Below the pieces are notes generated by a model. The model was not told the origin of the DNA and did not search any database. It was given only the letters and a program-made list of their open reading frames with translations. Positions 47,128 through 57,620 of a DNA stretch of 64,000 bases are shown one piece after another. Source of the stretch: Papaver somniferum (taxonomy: Eukaryota; Streptophyta; Magnoliopsida; Ranunculales; Papaveraceae); contig NC_039367.1 of the NCBI RefSeq assembly GCF_003573695.1, forward strand, positions 29,784,442 to 29,848,441, read 5' to 3'. The translations under genes and the position numbers were made by a program. The stretch's first letter is position 1. Each line of letters begins with the position of its first letter.

Positions 47128-48224
47128 ATCCATTGTTATATTCACCCCCCATTGGTATTTTCCGCCTTTTATTAGGAAATGCCTCATGGTATTTTGACTG
47201 TAAATACTGTATACAAATGAAAAACGAAAGTAAATCAATACATGAAACACTTTACTCAAACAATTGTTCATTATTTTTTTTTATCCTCTTTTCTGGTGTT
47301 TCTTCAAATTTACATTCTTTAATTATATGTTTCATCATGAAAGCACATGAACTACTCAATTAAGATCCAGAATGATTAAGGAAGCATTGACATTTGATTA
47401 TTATATCAGATGAGCATGTGAAGATGCTAATTGTCAGAGATAGCAAGGGAACATTGCATTCTTGATCTTAAATAGAGCTCTGACAATCAATTAAGTTCCA
47501 GCTGGTAGAATATCAAAAAATGGATTCTACATATCTTTAATTTAAAGAGAGGTGACAAAAGGAATCATACAAAATCTTGTTCTGCAAGGTCAATGCTTAA
47601 GGTTCTTAAAGACAGGTACGAAACGGTAGATGCACAAACAGCGCCACTCGAGCACACATGCATATTTCATACACAATAGCAATTTTAGCATGTATTGATT
47701 AAGCAATGACAAAGAGAGACAGATACGAGAGATGCTAACGAAACCAAGAACTGCTCTTTATTCAGCATTTCAAATTTTATATGCTAACAAGGGAACGAAA
47801 GAAGTATTCAGGATAACGCGTTAGCATCACATCAGATTGATTATAACAAATTCAAGGCTGTCGGATTCTAATTGTTAATGAATTACCAGACATGGATACT
47901 CATTTTTAAATAGAGCTCAAAGCTCTTAAGTTCTGGCAATGTGTGTGTTTATCAATGTCAATATTTTCTTGGTACATAGTATCCCATTCATGCACACATC
48001 CGGATATCATATCAAATTGCGCGTACCATCGTTATTATTGGTTGTTGGTTGTTCTAAGCATGTAAGAAGGTATAATATGGGTATCAGTAATCTCCGAAGG
48101 CGTGCAACTTAGTATATGTCGTATTCTTCTTAGTTCAGTCAAGAGACAAATAAAAATAAAAGACCAAAATAAATAAATTTGCATTAAATCAATTAAGAAC
48201 CGATATCCAAACTGGACAAAGTAA

Positions 48225-48520
48225 TCAAATGCTTACCTCATTCTTCATGTGGAGTGCATCCAAATAAGCAGCATCCATTGGAGTTGGCGCGACACCAGAT
48301 CTACTACTTATTTCTTCCAAATTTGTCCAGTTAGAAGCATTGCCTCCAAGGCAAAGGTAACGCAACATACAATCATCTTGATTACCACCTGCCTGCGTAT
48401 ATAAGTTACTTCTGCAATAATCCCAAGTCTTTGGCATTCACTTCCCTATCTTTTTGTAGGCACTGGTTGCTGGTAACCAATCTTAAAGCACAAACCGCTG
48501 AAAGCCTTCAAACAATTAAC
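48225..48520 (-). pseudogene. Repeated minus-strand gene fragment, copy b
   Basis: Same unit as at 45.3 kb. Here the end reads TPMDAAYLDALHMKNE before a GTAAGC donor, after a small indel that changes the frame relative to copy a. A 19-bp segment, AACAATTAACAAGCCTTCA, is duplicated just upstream at 48,510-48,548. Confidence 0.4.
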
Positions 48521-48793
48521 AAGCCTTCAAACAATTAACAAGCCTTCAAAATCATTACAGATCTTTCTAGGTAGTAATGCATTCATGCACGTACTTGCAC
48601 ATTTGGCTAATTCTATAGATTCATTTTTTATGTAAGAAAAAAAAAATCATATATTAATTGATGCTACAGAGTCAGTAGGGGACATACTATTTGTCATTGA
48701 TGGAGGGAACAATGCAGAGACAGTGGCGCGTATAGAGGAAGTTCCACCACATGAATGCATCCCCTTGGTGTACATTTTAGCCTGAGTCCTGAC

Positions 48794-48801
48794 TATAAAA
48801 G
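48794..48801 (+). promoter_or_regulatory. TATA box, DUF241 copy 3
   Basis: TATAAAAG sits 110 bp before the ATG in the conserved promoter block. Confidence 0.8.
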
Positions 48802-48903
48802 GAGCACCAAGTGAGAACAAATAACCATCATCAAAATATCATCTCTACATTAACTTGTATACCTAATTAAATTTGTTCTTAGTTTTCTTCTAAATAGGAA
48901 AAA

Positions 48904-49638
48904 ATGTCTTCCTCAAACAAAACTTTCCATGCTCGTTCAATCAGTTTGCCTACAAGATCCAACCCACTCGCTGCTGCAGTCGAAGAACAACTCTGCAAAT
49001 TGAGATCTTCAGTTCTCACCTCATCCATCTCCAACAACTTTGTTGCTCTAAAGGACTTGTATGAAAGTGTTGAGGATTTCCTCTCCACCGAAGATGGAAT
49101 ATGCTTAGACGCAGCCTTGGACAGATCTGTCATGTTGTTGGATGTCTGTGGAACTATTAGGGATGTTTCGTCTCAAATGAAGCAATCTGCCCAAGATCTT
49201 CAATCATCTATCCGAAGGCAATCAAATGAATTTGACGGATACACGACCTCAAGAAAGAAAGTCTGCAAAGTCATCCAAAAGTGCCTTTCAGATCTTAAGA
49301 AAAACACCAACAAGAACAATGACATCGTTACTGATGTCCTAACAGAAGTTGAAGCAACTACAATTGCAGTTTTTGAATCTATCCTGTCTTTCCTATCTGC
49401 ACCAAAGCAAAGGTCACTAGTCTCAAAGTTGACCACCAAAAGTGCAACCCAACAAGTTGTCAATGAAGTAACCAAGATCGATGTCGCTTTGAAATCCAAA
49501 GTCATTGAAGCAAAAGAAGTGCAGAAGTCATTGGCTGCCCTTGAAATGAACCTTCAAGAACTTGAAGATGGACTAGAATCTGTCTTTAGGTGTTTGATCA
49601 AGAACCGAGTTTCACTTCTTAACATCCTCAACCAGTAG
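48904..49638 (+). CDS. DUF241 family protein, copy 3 (244 aa)
   Basis: This is a single-exon, intact gene. Private changes: FVALKDLYESVED (Cys to Ser), GICLDAALD, TIRDVSSQ, FDGYTTSRKK, DIVTDVLTEVEATTIAV, KIDVALK and LAALEMN. These cluster on the predicted helix faces and keep the heptad pattern, so the copy is probably still functional or only recently relaxed. The start ATG is in the same context (AAAAATGTCTTCCTC) as in copy 2. Confidence 0.9.
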   Translation: MSSSNKTFHARSISLPTRSNPLAAAVEEQLCKLRSSVLTSSISNNFVALKDLYESVEDFLSTEDGICLDAALDRSVMLLDVCGTIRDVSSQMKQSAQDLQSSIRRQSNEFDGYTTSRKKVCKVIQKCLSDLKKNTNKNNDIVTDVLTEVEATTIAVFESILSFLSAPKQRSLVSKLTTKSATQQVVNEVTKIDVALKSKVIEAKEVQKSLAALEMNLQELEDGLESVFRCLIKNRVSLLNILNQ

Positions 49639-50504
49639 ATCCATAGATATTTCACCTCCCATTGGTATTTTCCGCCTTTTATTAGGAAATGCCTCGAGGA
49701 ATTTTTACTGTACATATTGTACACAGATGAAAAACAAAGTATATTAATATAAGAAATTACTTTACTCGAAACAATTTTTGCAAATCTATCTTCTTTTTTT
49801 TCCAGTAATTACACGATCCATCATTAACGCAAACGAATCACTCAAATAATTGATGAAGGTCTTGTGCTGCCTGTCTTTGTTTAAATGATTAAGGAAGCAT
49901 TGACATTTTTTTTAAATATATGAGATGAACATGTTAAGATTCTAAATGTTAGAGAAACAAGGGAACACATGCATAGGCCATCCAGCGGGTGATAAGAAAG
50001 AACCATTCAGATTGACGCGTCTGTGTCACATATTGTACTAAATTCAAGTTTGTCAAGATTCGAAATGTTAGAGGAACAAGGGAACATATTTATAAGATGA
50101 TCAGCTAGAGATACGAAAGAATTATTCAGGGTAACGCGTTAGCATCATGTCAGATTGATTGTAACAAATTCAAGGCTGTCAGATTCTAATTGTTAATGAA
50201 TTACCAGACATGGCTGCTCATTTTTAACTAGAGCTCAAAGCTCTTAAGCTCTGGCAATGTGTGTGTTTATCAATGTCAGTATTTTCTTGGTACCTAGTAT
50301 CCCATTCATGCACATATCCGGCTATCACATCATATTGCACGTACCATCGTATCGATCCTTGGTTGTTGTTCCTAGCATGTAAGAAGGCAATATGGGTATC
50401 ATTATTCTCTGAAGGCGACGGCGTGCAATTTCTTATAAATAAACAACCTAAATGAATAAATCTGCATTAATCAATTTAGAACGGTATGCAAACTGGACAG
50501 TAAT

Positions 50505-50800
50505 CAAATGCTTACCCGATTCTTCATGTGGTGTGCATCAAAATATATAAGCAGCGCCTGTTGGAGTTGGCAACTCTAGATCTTCCATTCATTTCTTCCA
50601 AATTTGTCCAAATAGAAGCATTGCCTCCAAGGAAAGGTAACGCAACATGCAATCATCTTGATTGCCACCTGCCTGCATATATAAGCTGCTTCTGCAATAT
50701 TCCCAAGCCTTTCGCATTCCCTTCCCTATCTTGTTGTAAGCACTGGATGCTGCTACGTACCCAATCTTAAAGTAAAAATCGCTGAAAGCCTTCAAACTAT
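50505..50800 (-). pseudogene. Repeated minus-strand gene fragment, copy c
   Basis: Same unit; reads FSDFYFKIGY, then KAWEYCRSSLYMQAGGNQDD and CMLRYLSLEAML. The donor region has an extra G (ATCGGGTAAGC). Frame differs again near the right end. Confidence 0.4.
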
Positions 50801-51501
50801 TAACAAGCTATATCTTAAGGTTAGACTTCGCTGAAAAGTTTCAATATAGAGGTTCCAAATTTTGTCACTTTTTTTTTTGACGGGCCAGGGTATCCAGGAA
50901 AAATTGAACAGCTTGCTAATCTTCCGCGGACTAATGGCTGATTTTGTGACTGTTCAATTGACTGTCCCTTGCAACTTATTGGATATATAATTCTTTAGTT
51001 ACTATTTATCTTGATATGCTACATGGAGAGATATTCGCATAACAACCAAACAAATATAGACAACAGGAGGAGCCATTTGATTCATCTTGTTTCCGAGACA
51101 GAGATAATTAATAAATTGCACAGTGTTAGTAAGTTGAAATATCATTTTACACTATCTGTTAACATGCTTTTTGGTTCCTAAGTTCGGACATTTATAATAA
51201 AACACAAGGCTGTCAAGATTCCAATGGTTGGGAAACGTATATATCGATCACTATGTGTATCATTACAAATCTTTCAAGGCAGTAACGCATTAATGCACGT
51301 ACTTGCACAATTGGCTAATTCTATAGTATTCGTTATTTATGATATAAAATTCATACATTAATTGATGCTATAGAGTCAGTAGGGAACGTACTATTTGTCA
51401 TTTATGGAGGGAACAGTGCGGAGACAATGGCATGTATAGAGGAAGTTCCACCACATGAATATATACATCCCCTTGCTGAACATTGTAGCCTGTGTCTTGA
51501 C

Positions 51502-51509
51502 TATAAAAG
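51502..51509 (+). promoter_or_regulatory. TATA box, DUF241 copy 4
   Basis: TATAAAAG sits 94 bp before the ATG; the leader is shorter than in copies 2 and 3. Confidence 0.8.
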
Positions 51510-51595
51510 GAGCACCAGGTGAGAACCAATAGCCATCATCAAAACATCATTCTCTACATTAACTTTTATCTTCTTCCTCTTTAAAATAGGCGAAA

Positions 51596-52330
51596 ATGTC
51601 TTCCTCAAACAAAACTTTCCATGCTCGTTCAATCAGTTTGCCCACCAGATCCAACCCATTCACTGCTGCAGTTGAAGAACAACTCTGCATATTGAGATCT
51701 TCGGTTCTCACCTCATCCATCTCCAACAACTTGGTTGCTCTAACAAACTTGTATGAATGTGTTGAGGATTTCCTCTCTACCGAAGATGGAAAATGCTTCG
51801 ACACAGTCTTGGACAGATCTGTCATGTTGTTGGATGTCTGTGGAGCCGTTAAGGATGTTTCTTCTCAAATGAAGCAATCTGCCCAAGATCTTCAATCATC
51901 TATCCGAAGGCAATCAAACGAATTAGATGCATACATGACCTCAAGAAAAAAGGCCTGCAAAGTCATTCAAAAATGCCTTTCAGACATTAAAAAAAATACC
52001 AACAAGAACAATGACCTCGTTACCAATGTCCTAACAGAAGTTGAAGCAATTACTCTTGCAGTCTTTGAATCTATCTTGTCTTTCTTATCTGCACCAAAGC
52101 AAAGGTCACTAGTCTCAAAGTTGACCACCAAAAGTGCAACCCAACAAGTTGTCAATGAAGTAACCAAGGTCGATGTCGCATTGAAATCCAAAGCCATTGA
52201 AGCAAAAGAAGTGCAGAAGTCATTGGCTTCCCTTGAAATGAACCTTCAAGAACTTGAAGATGGACTAGAATCTGTCTTTAGGTGTCTGATCAAGAACCGA
52301 GTTTCACTTCTTAACATCCTCAACCAATAG
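51596..52330 (+). CDS. DUF241 family protein, copy 4 (244 aa)
   Basis: This is a single-exon, intact gene. Private changes: FTAAVEEQLCILRSS, ALTNLYECVED, KCFDTVLD, CGAVKDVSSQ, NELDAYMTSRKKACK, SDIKKNTN, TNVLTEVEAIT and LASLEMN. It has the most private substitutions of copies 2-4. The last about 25 residues are identical to the others, as in all copies, which points to constraint or gene conversion at the 3' end. Confidence 0.9.
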   Translation: MSSSNKTFHARSISLPTRSNPFTAAVEEQLCILRSSVLTSSISNNLVALTNLYECVEDFLSTEDGKCFDTVLDRSVMLLDVCGAVKDVSSQMKQSAQDLQSSIRRQSNELDAYMTSRKKACKVIQKCLSDIKKNTNKNNDLVTNVLTEVEAITLAVFESILSFLSAPKQRSLVSKLTTKSATQQVVNEVTKVDVALKSKAIEAKEVQKSLASLEMNLQELEDGLESVFRCLIKNRVSLLNILNQ

Positions 52331-53059
52331 ATCCATAGATATATTGATCTCCCATTGGTATTTTCCGCCTTTTATTAGGAAATGCCTCATGGAATTTTTA
52401 CTGTACATACTGTATACAAATGAAAAACAAAGTATATTAATATAAGAAATCACTTTACTCGAAACAATTTTTGCAAATTATCTTTTTTTTCCAGTAATTA
52501 CACGATCCATCATTAACGTAAATGTATTACTCAGTAATTAGTGAAGGCCTTGTTCTACCTGGATTTGTTTAAATGATTAAGGAGCATTGACATTGCTTTT
52601 AATATCTGAGATAAACATGTGAAGATTCTAAATGTTAGAGAAACAAGCGGCATATATGCATAGGCTGTTCAGCGAGAGATATGAAAGAATCATTCAGGAT
52701 GACGCGTCTGCATCACATTGATTGTATCAAATGCAAGGTTGTCAAGATTTTAATTGTTAGAGAAACAAGGGAACATATATATAGGTTGATCAGCGAGAGA
52801 TGCGAATGAATTATTCAGGATAACACGTTTGCATCACATTGTTAAAAAAATTCAAGGCTGTCAAGATTCCTAATGTCGAGACTGTTCCACCAAAAGAGTA
52901 GCCACTCGTGCACAATTACGTTATGCATGCATTTACAGCCATAAATGGTTGATGGTTCTTAGTTGTGACAAAGCGACAACTTTGAAGATACTAACCTGCA
53001 AAGTGATTTTCTTTCCTATATACGTACATGTATTGGTGCCGACTAAGATCTTCAGAACA

Positions 53060-53262
53060 AGTCTTTGATCTCTAAACTGATGTCCACCAAAGGTGAAGCG
53101 CACCAAATTATCAAAGTTGCATTATAAACCAAAGAAGTTTAAATCAGAGTTGTCAAAAAGCCATTGGAAGTAGTAGAGATGAATCTCCAAGATCTTGAAA
53201 GTGGACTTGAATCTGTTCAAGAATAGAGTTTCAGTTTTCAACATTCTTAAACAATAGGAGAC
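53060..53262 (+). pseudogene. DUF241 remnant (fifth copy)
   Basis: Only the 3' part is left. It reads VEMNLQDLESGLESV, matching LEMNLQELEDGLESV of the intact copies, then a premature stop in place of RCLIKNR, followed by an out-of-frame trace of the ...SLLNILNQ end. Divergence from the array copies is much higher than among them, so it is an old copy. Confidence 0.7.
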
Positions 53263-54340
53263 ATTAATCTCTTCAACACTTAGGAGTCACTTATCAGCAA
53301 CTTAATTCAGGAAAATGTCAATGAATTTTGTATTTGACTCCAAATATGTGTTCTTCATCTTATGTTTTTGTCTATATTCACTAGTTCCATGTCCCATGAT
53401 ATTTATTCTCCTTATATACAACCAAATCATATGCTTGAACAAGAAATTTTGCAATTTATCGGCTTACTTGCACTATAAAATCATGAATTTACTAACTATC
53501 TCCATTGTTTTTGCTCTACCACGATACAATCGGTAACTATTACTGAACTCTATTTTTACTACTTATCCTTATCTTAACACCATTGACCTTAATCAATTAA
53601 ATTATTTAAAAAAATGGCAATGGTGTAGAGCAGGAAACAAACAGCAGGTAATCAGATTCTAATTGCTAACCAATTACCAAACATACATACTCATTATTAA
53701 ATAGAGCTCAAGGCTCTTAAGTTCTGGCAATGTGTGTGTTTATCGACATCAATATTTTTTTGGTACATATTATCCCATTCATGCACATTAACGGATATCA
53801 TATCATACTGCACCATCGTAATCTTTGGTTGTTAGTTGCTCCAAGCATATAAAGAAGGCATTAGATGGTATCGGCATTTTCTTAAAAGGCGTGCTGCTAG
53901 TGGTCAAAATTAGCACCAGCATACGAGAGCAATCAAGTTTAACTTCATTCGGTAGATTTATCGCAGTATGCACAGTACTATAAATATAATTCTAACGCAA
54001 TTGCGCTATCCTTAACCTATTGCAACAATGAAATAGTAAGTGCAGGATATTGAAAGCATAATCACTTAATCAGTTTACTCCAATCTGTGTCACATTCTTT
54101 CGCTGAAATTAGGTTGTTTTCCCATCAAGACAGATCAATTCATTGCATGAACTCACAATATCAGTATAAGAAAAAAAATCTAATTCAGGGGTTAAATTGA
54201 TCCTTCTAGTGCTAATAATGGGTGTCTCATTATAGTAATCAAAGTAGTAGAATGGCTAATTCTCAGTCGAAAGAAAACCCAAGTTACCTGAATCATTAGC
54301 TGAAGAATAGAGATGATTTAAATGGTTTTGAGAGAATGAT
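53263..54340. other. Spacer remains after the array
   Basis: 53,650-53,880 still matches the array spacers (CTCAAGGCTCTTAAGTTCTG, TGTGTGTTTATC, TCCCATTCATGCACA). The rest is AT-rich with nothing recognisable. Confidence 0.5.
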
Positions 54341-54342
54341 GG

Positions 54343-54506
54343 ATGGATGATGAACAACATCTCTCCAATTTGGATTCTGAAAATGATCCGGTGGGCAAAC
54401 GAGTTAAGATGTCGTCTGGGAGTTCCATCAAAAATCTTGGGGAAAGATTTACTAAGAAACAGGAAAAAACTAGGGTTAGGACTTTGGAGAAATTGAGGGA
54501 GACTAA
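54343..54506 (+). pseudogene. Gene fragment interrupted by a MITE
   Basis: From an ATG at 54,343 the frame reads MDDEQHLSNLDSENDPVGKR, then SIKNLGERFTKKQEKTRVRT and LEKLRETKA, a charged, helical stretch with a basic cluster. At 54,507 a Harbinger-like MITE begins, and the frame ends inside it. Coding sequence may resume after 54,985, but the LTR retrotransposon begins at 55,108. The family is not recognised. The opposite strand also has an open frame (ELPDDILTRLP), which resembles the start of an F-box but lacks the rest. Confidence 0.4.
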
Positions 54507-54985
54507 GGCCGTGTTTGGGCTCATTTCACTGCATAAAGCTTAGCTAGGGAATTTTTTTCTCTAACTTGAGCAGGATTATCTCAAGATGTATTAATAAAGA
54601 TGATGTTTGTCTTTCCGTTATATCCATCACGGGTTTATCATGTATTATGTTTGTCTCTCCATATTTTAAATCTGTATTTTTATAAAATAATTATGTATTA
54701 TGGATAAAATTGTCGGAGAAAAAAAATAAAAGATAAAATTAAAAAATTAAAAATATTTTGATTAATTAAAATAACTACTTCTATAACCGTCTAACCCAGT
54801 CAAGGATATTGGTATCCTGGCTATTTTGGAGAATAGCATAACCTTGCTTTTTTAGCTTCCTAAAATCAAGGAAGATTTAGTTGTTCATATCCTAGACTAG
54901 AATTATAACAAAACAAACATAATTTAATTGTATTTTCTTGATAACCCAACGTAGGATAGGCATTTCCAAGGGGCCAAACACGACC
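54507..54985. mobile_element. PIF/Harbinger (Tourist)-like MITE, about 479 bp
   Basis: The left end GGCCGTGTTTGGGCTC faces, in reverse complement, GGTCGTGTTTGGCCCC at the right. GGCCGTGTTTGG is a typical plant Harbinger-MITE end. The left flank is TAA, the right flank TCG, so the usual 3-bp duplication is not preserved. The interior is AT-rich and without an ORF. Confidence 0.75.
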
Positions 54986-55107
54986 TCGTGTACTGTGGAA
55001 CTCAATTTGGAGGGCGATACAAATGCACGTGTTCGGATTCGGAAATACTGAAAGGCTGTTTGGATATCACGTGAGGTAGTTTTTTGAAATCAGAAGTAAA
55101 AAACATG

Positions 55108-55536
55108 TGTTGTGTAAACATAGACTGATGGCCCACCATCGAGAATATTCCAGTTTTTCGTGATAGTGCATTGACTTGGTCAATTAATCCCAAGTTGATA
55201 AACATCAGCAGAAAAACGTTAATATACTGTGACACGTTAACTACAAACGTGGCACATTAGTATTTTGTAACAGCACCTATATATATCCCTCTTGGTGGTT
55301 TGTTTTAATGGTCTGAGAGACTTAACAAAATCAATAAGATAAGAAGGGAATACAATTCGTCAGTTCCCATATATCCTCTTCTTTGTGTCCATTCAACTTC
55401 ATTAATTTATGTATCTTAATTAATTATCTTAGTTCGTGTCATTTGTTGAATCTACTACTCTAGTGGTAATATTAGAGTGGGCTAGAGGTTGATCTCAATG
55501 AACTGGATGATTAATATGTATTGTGACTTCGTAACA
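55108..55536 (+). repeat. 5' LTR of the 5.7-kb Copia element
   Basis: 429 bp, TG...CA. It contains CACCTATATATATCCCTC (TATA-like, about 55,275) and ends GACTTCGTAACA. It is immediately followed by the candidate primer-binding site. Confidence 0.95.
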
Positions 55537-56849
55537 CGTTATCAGCACGAGTTTGCTCTTGACAAATACTAGCTGATTCACTTGATGTCCAATTACATAT
55601 GGAACAATCTACGAACTACGAATTGGCCAGCTCAAATTCACAAGCAAAGAAAACAGGGAGCTGAGCGCATAAAGAAGATAGACAAATATTCTTCTTCTCT
55701 TTACTTGATTTCTTTTCTCTATTCTTTATATACGTATATAGCCTTGCCTAATGTTGTATCTCACTTTGATTATTATTTTTGAGTGTAGGATACCGTTTGA
55801 TTTTGGATGGGTTGGTTGCTTCACCCAATCCTGTCCCCATCATGTATCGTCAAACAACGGCTAATTTGTTTCTTCCTTAAAGACATCAACCAAAGGTCGA
55901 TATTTGTGGGTAGGTTAATTAAAGGAACTGTATAACCATGGTGAGTTCATGCACTAACAATGGATAATTTCCCGTGTTATTCCTTTTCTGCTTTTGGTAC
56001 TAAGCATTTTAATTAATTAATTAAAGTGAAGGATCGCTTGCATCCTTAATGGATGGCACAAATTTGATTTTCCTTCGCTACAATAACCTCCAGAAGTGAA
56101 AATTATTCCACCAGAAGTTGGAATATCGTGTGGCATGATATGGATACGAAAGGCGCGTTCCGTCAGTCGGTCGGTCCCCGAAGTGACCCGCCACAAAGTG
56201 CTAGCCGATTTCTATCAGCAGTCCCTGAAGTGACCTGCAACTGATTTTGAGGCTATTTTGCCAGAGCGTATCCATTTTCGCAATTAATGGATTCGTCCTG
56301 AAGCAATCCATGAGATGTTGTCGACCCCGGAAGCGGTCCAACATAGAAATGGTTAATTCCTGTAATACCCCATGAATACGGACCCCAGAAGTGGTTTATG
56401 GAAATTTTTGGATTTCAGGAATAGTCATTAAATTTTGGGTTCCCGAAGTAGCCCATGGTTACCAAATATTTTTGTTGATGAATCCACTATTTTTCTCTCG
56501 TCTATCTTTGCTAAAGGATATGGATTCCAAAAGTAATCTATCCAGTAAAGATATGGATGATGGAGATATTTGTCTCAAAGATAGCAGAACAACAAACACA
56601 AATTTTCGAACCACTTATATAACCTTGTAGAGGTTTTGGGAAATGTAAAAATATCATTTCAGGTTCGAATAGTATGATAGACGTCTGCAGAAGAACGTAT
56701 ATCATTTTATCTGGTGGTATAGTATTTGCCTTATATTCTATCAGGTTCCAGAAAAATCTGCTGAGTTTTAGAAATATTTTGTATTACCACCTTGAAACGA
56801 TAAATGAGCATTTTCATGGAGTATTTTGTTACTTCATTTGTTTTTGTGC

Positions 56850-57620
56850 CAGAAGCACGTTGCAAAGAAGCGTAAGGCTCTCTTTTATGGGGTGTGCCAT
56901 AGGAGAATTCGAACAATCGAATTCCACGGTGTCATTGGACAGAAGTTTAATGACCCTTGAATTACTCATGCTTGGTCATGTGTGGTTTGGACACCCAAAT
57001 TTTACCAAGATGAGTAGACGATTCAAAATGCTCATGGACATCCTTTACAGAACCTGAAGCTTCTATTAGATGGGGATGTAAATTGTGTTGTTGATCCCCG
57101 AGACAATTAGTTGTTAAATTGCATTAATATTAACATTATGGTAACCTGTTGTTGAATCACCAACATTAATCCCTAGAAAGGATTCAAGGTGGCGTATGCA
57201 GAACTTATTCACCCTGTAGTAGGACAATTATTTCAATACTTTATTGTTTTCATAGACGCATCTATTAGATGGTCTCTTGTTATATTAACACGTAATGTTA
57301 GATTTTGCCAAACTGTTTGTGCAAATCTTGTGGTTGCGTATCCATTTTTGGACTTTCCACTTAAGTACATTTATTTTGGTGGTAAATTTACAGGCATTTG
57401 ATTCTTTGCCTTCAGTTGGTATTATGTCGAGCACTAAATAGCACATGTGCGTACTCCACATGGTATAGTTGAGTTTTCTATTTAAGCATCTTTAGTTGAT
57501 TGCTCGACCAACTGTTTACCATCAATATTATTTTGGAAAGCAACCTTATATTTCGTATTTACGTGTTTAGTCTGTGGCGTCACCTAAATATACATGTTGG
57601 TTTTCAGTTCATAAGACATT
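56850..57620 (+). pseudogene. Copia gag-pre-integrase and integrase remnant
   Basis: The stretch LGHVWFGHPNFTKM (about 56,975-57,015) is the gag-pre-integrase zinc region with the HP motif. Farther on, IHPVVGQLFQYFIVFIDASI then RWS and TRNV (57,200-57,310) is the integrase core around the first catalytic Asp. Later DNA reads QAFDSLPSVGIMS-like and LIARP-like words, broken by stops. Many frame changes are present and key positions are altered, so no enzyme is made. Flanking 55,560-56,850 and 57,620-59,700 hold only scrambled sequence; a GTCCCCGAAGTGACCCG-type phrase recurs several times at 56,170-56,460. Confidence 0.75.

Larger units (their letters stand above)
43400..52870 (+). repeat. DUF241 tandem gene array, unit about 2.5-2.7 kb
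   Basis: Start codons lie at 43,733, 46,393, 48,904 and 51,596, so spacings are 2,660, 2,511 and 2,692 bp. The unit includes the promoter, gene, 3' flank (TTTTCCGCCTTTTATTAGGAA after every gene) and most of the spacer. Spacers also hold direct repeats of about 125 bp with GATTCTAATTGTTAGNGAAACAAGGG and TCAGCGAGAGATA. The spacer after copy 2 lacks part of this and has a private stretch (47,420-47,760), which explains the shorter unit. The array ends in a fifth, decayed copy. Confidence 0.92.

Noticed and set aside
43759..52197. Antisense ORFs inside all four DUF241 genes
   Set aside because: They are shadows of the highly similar sense genes and show no family features.
54318..54524. Minus-strand F-box-like ORF (ELPDDILTRLP)
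   Set aside because: The match is too short, the usual spacing between the LP motifs is wrong, and nothing F-box-like follows.
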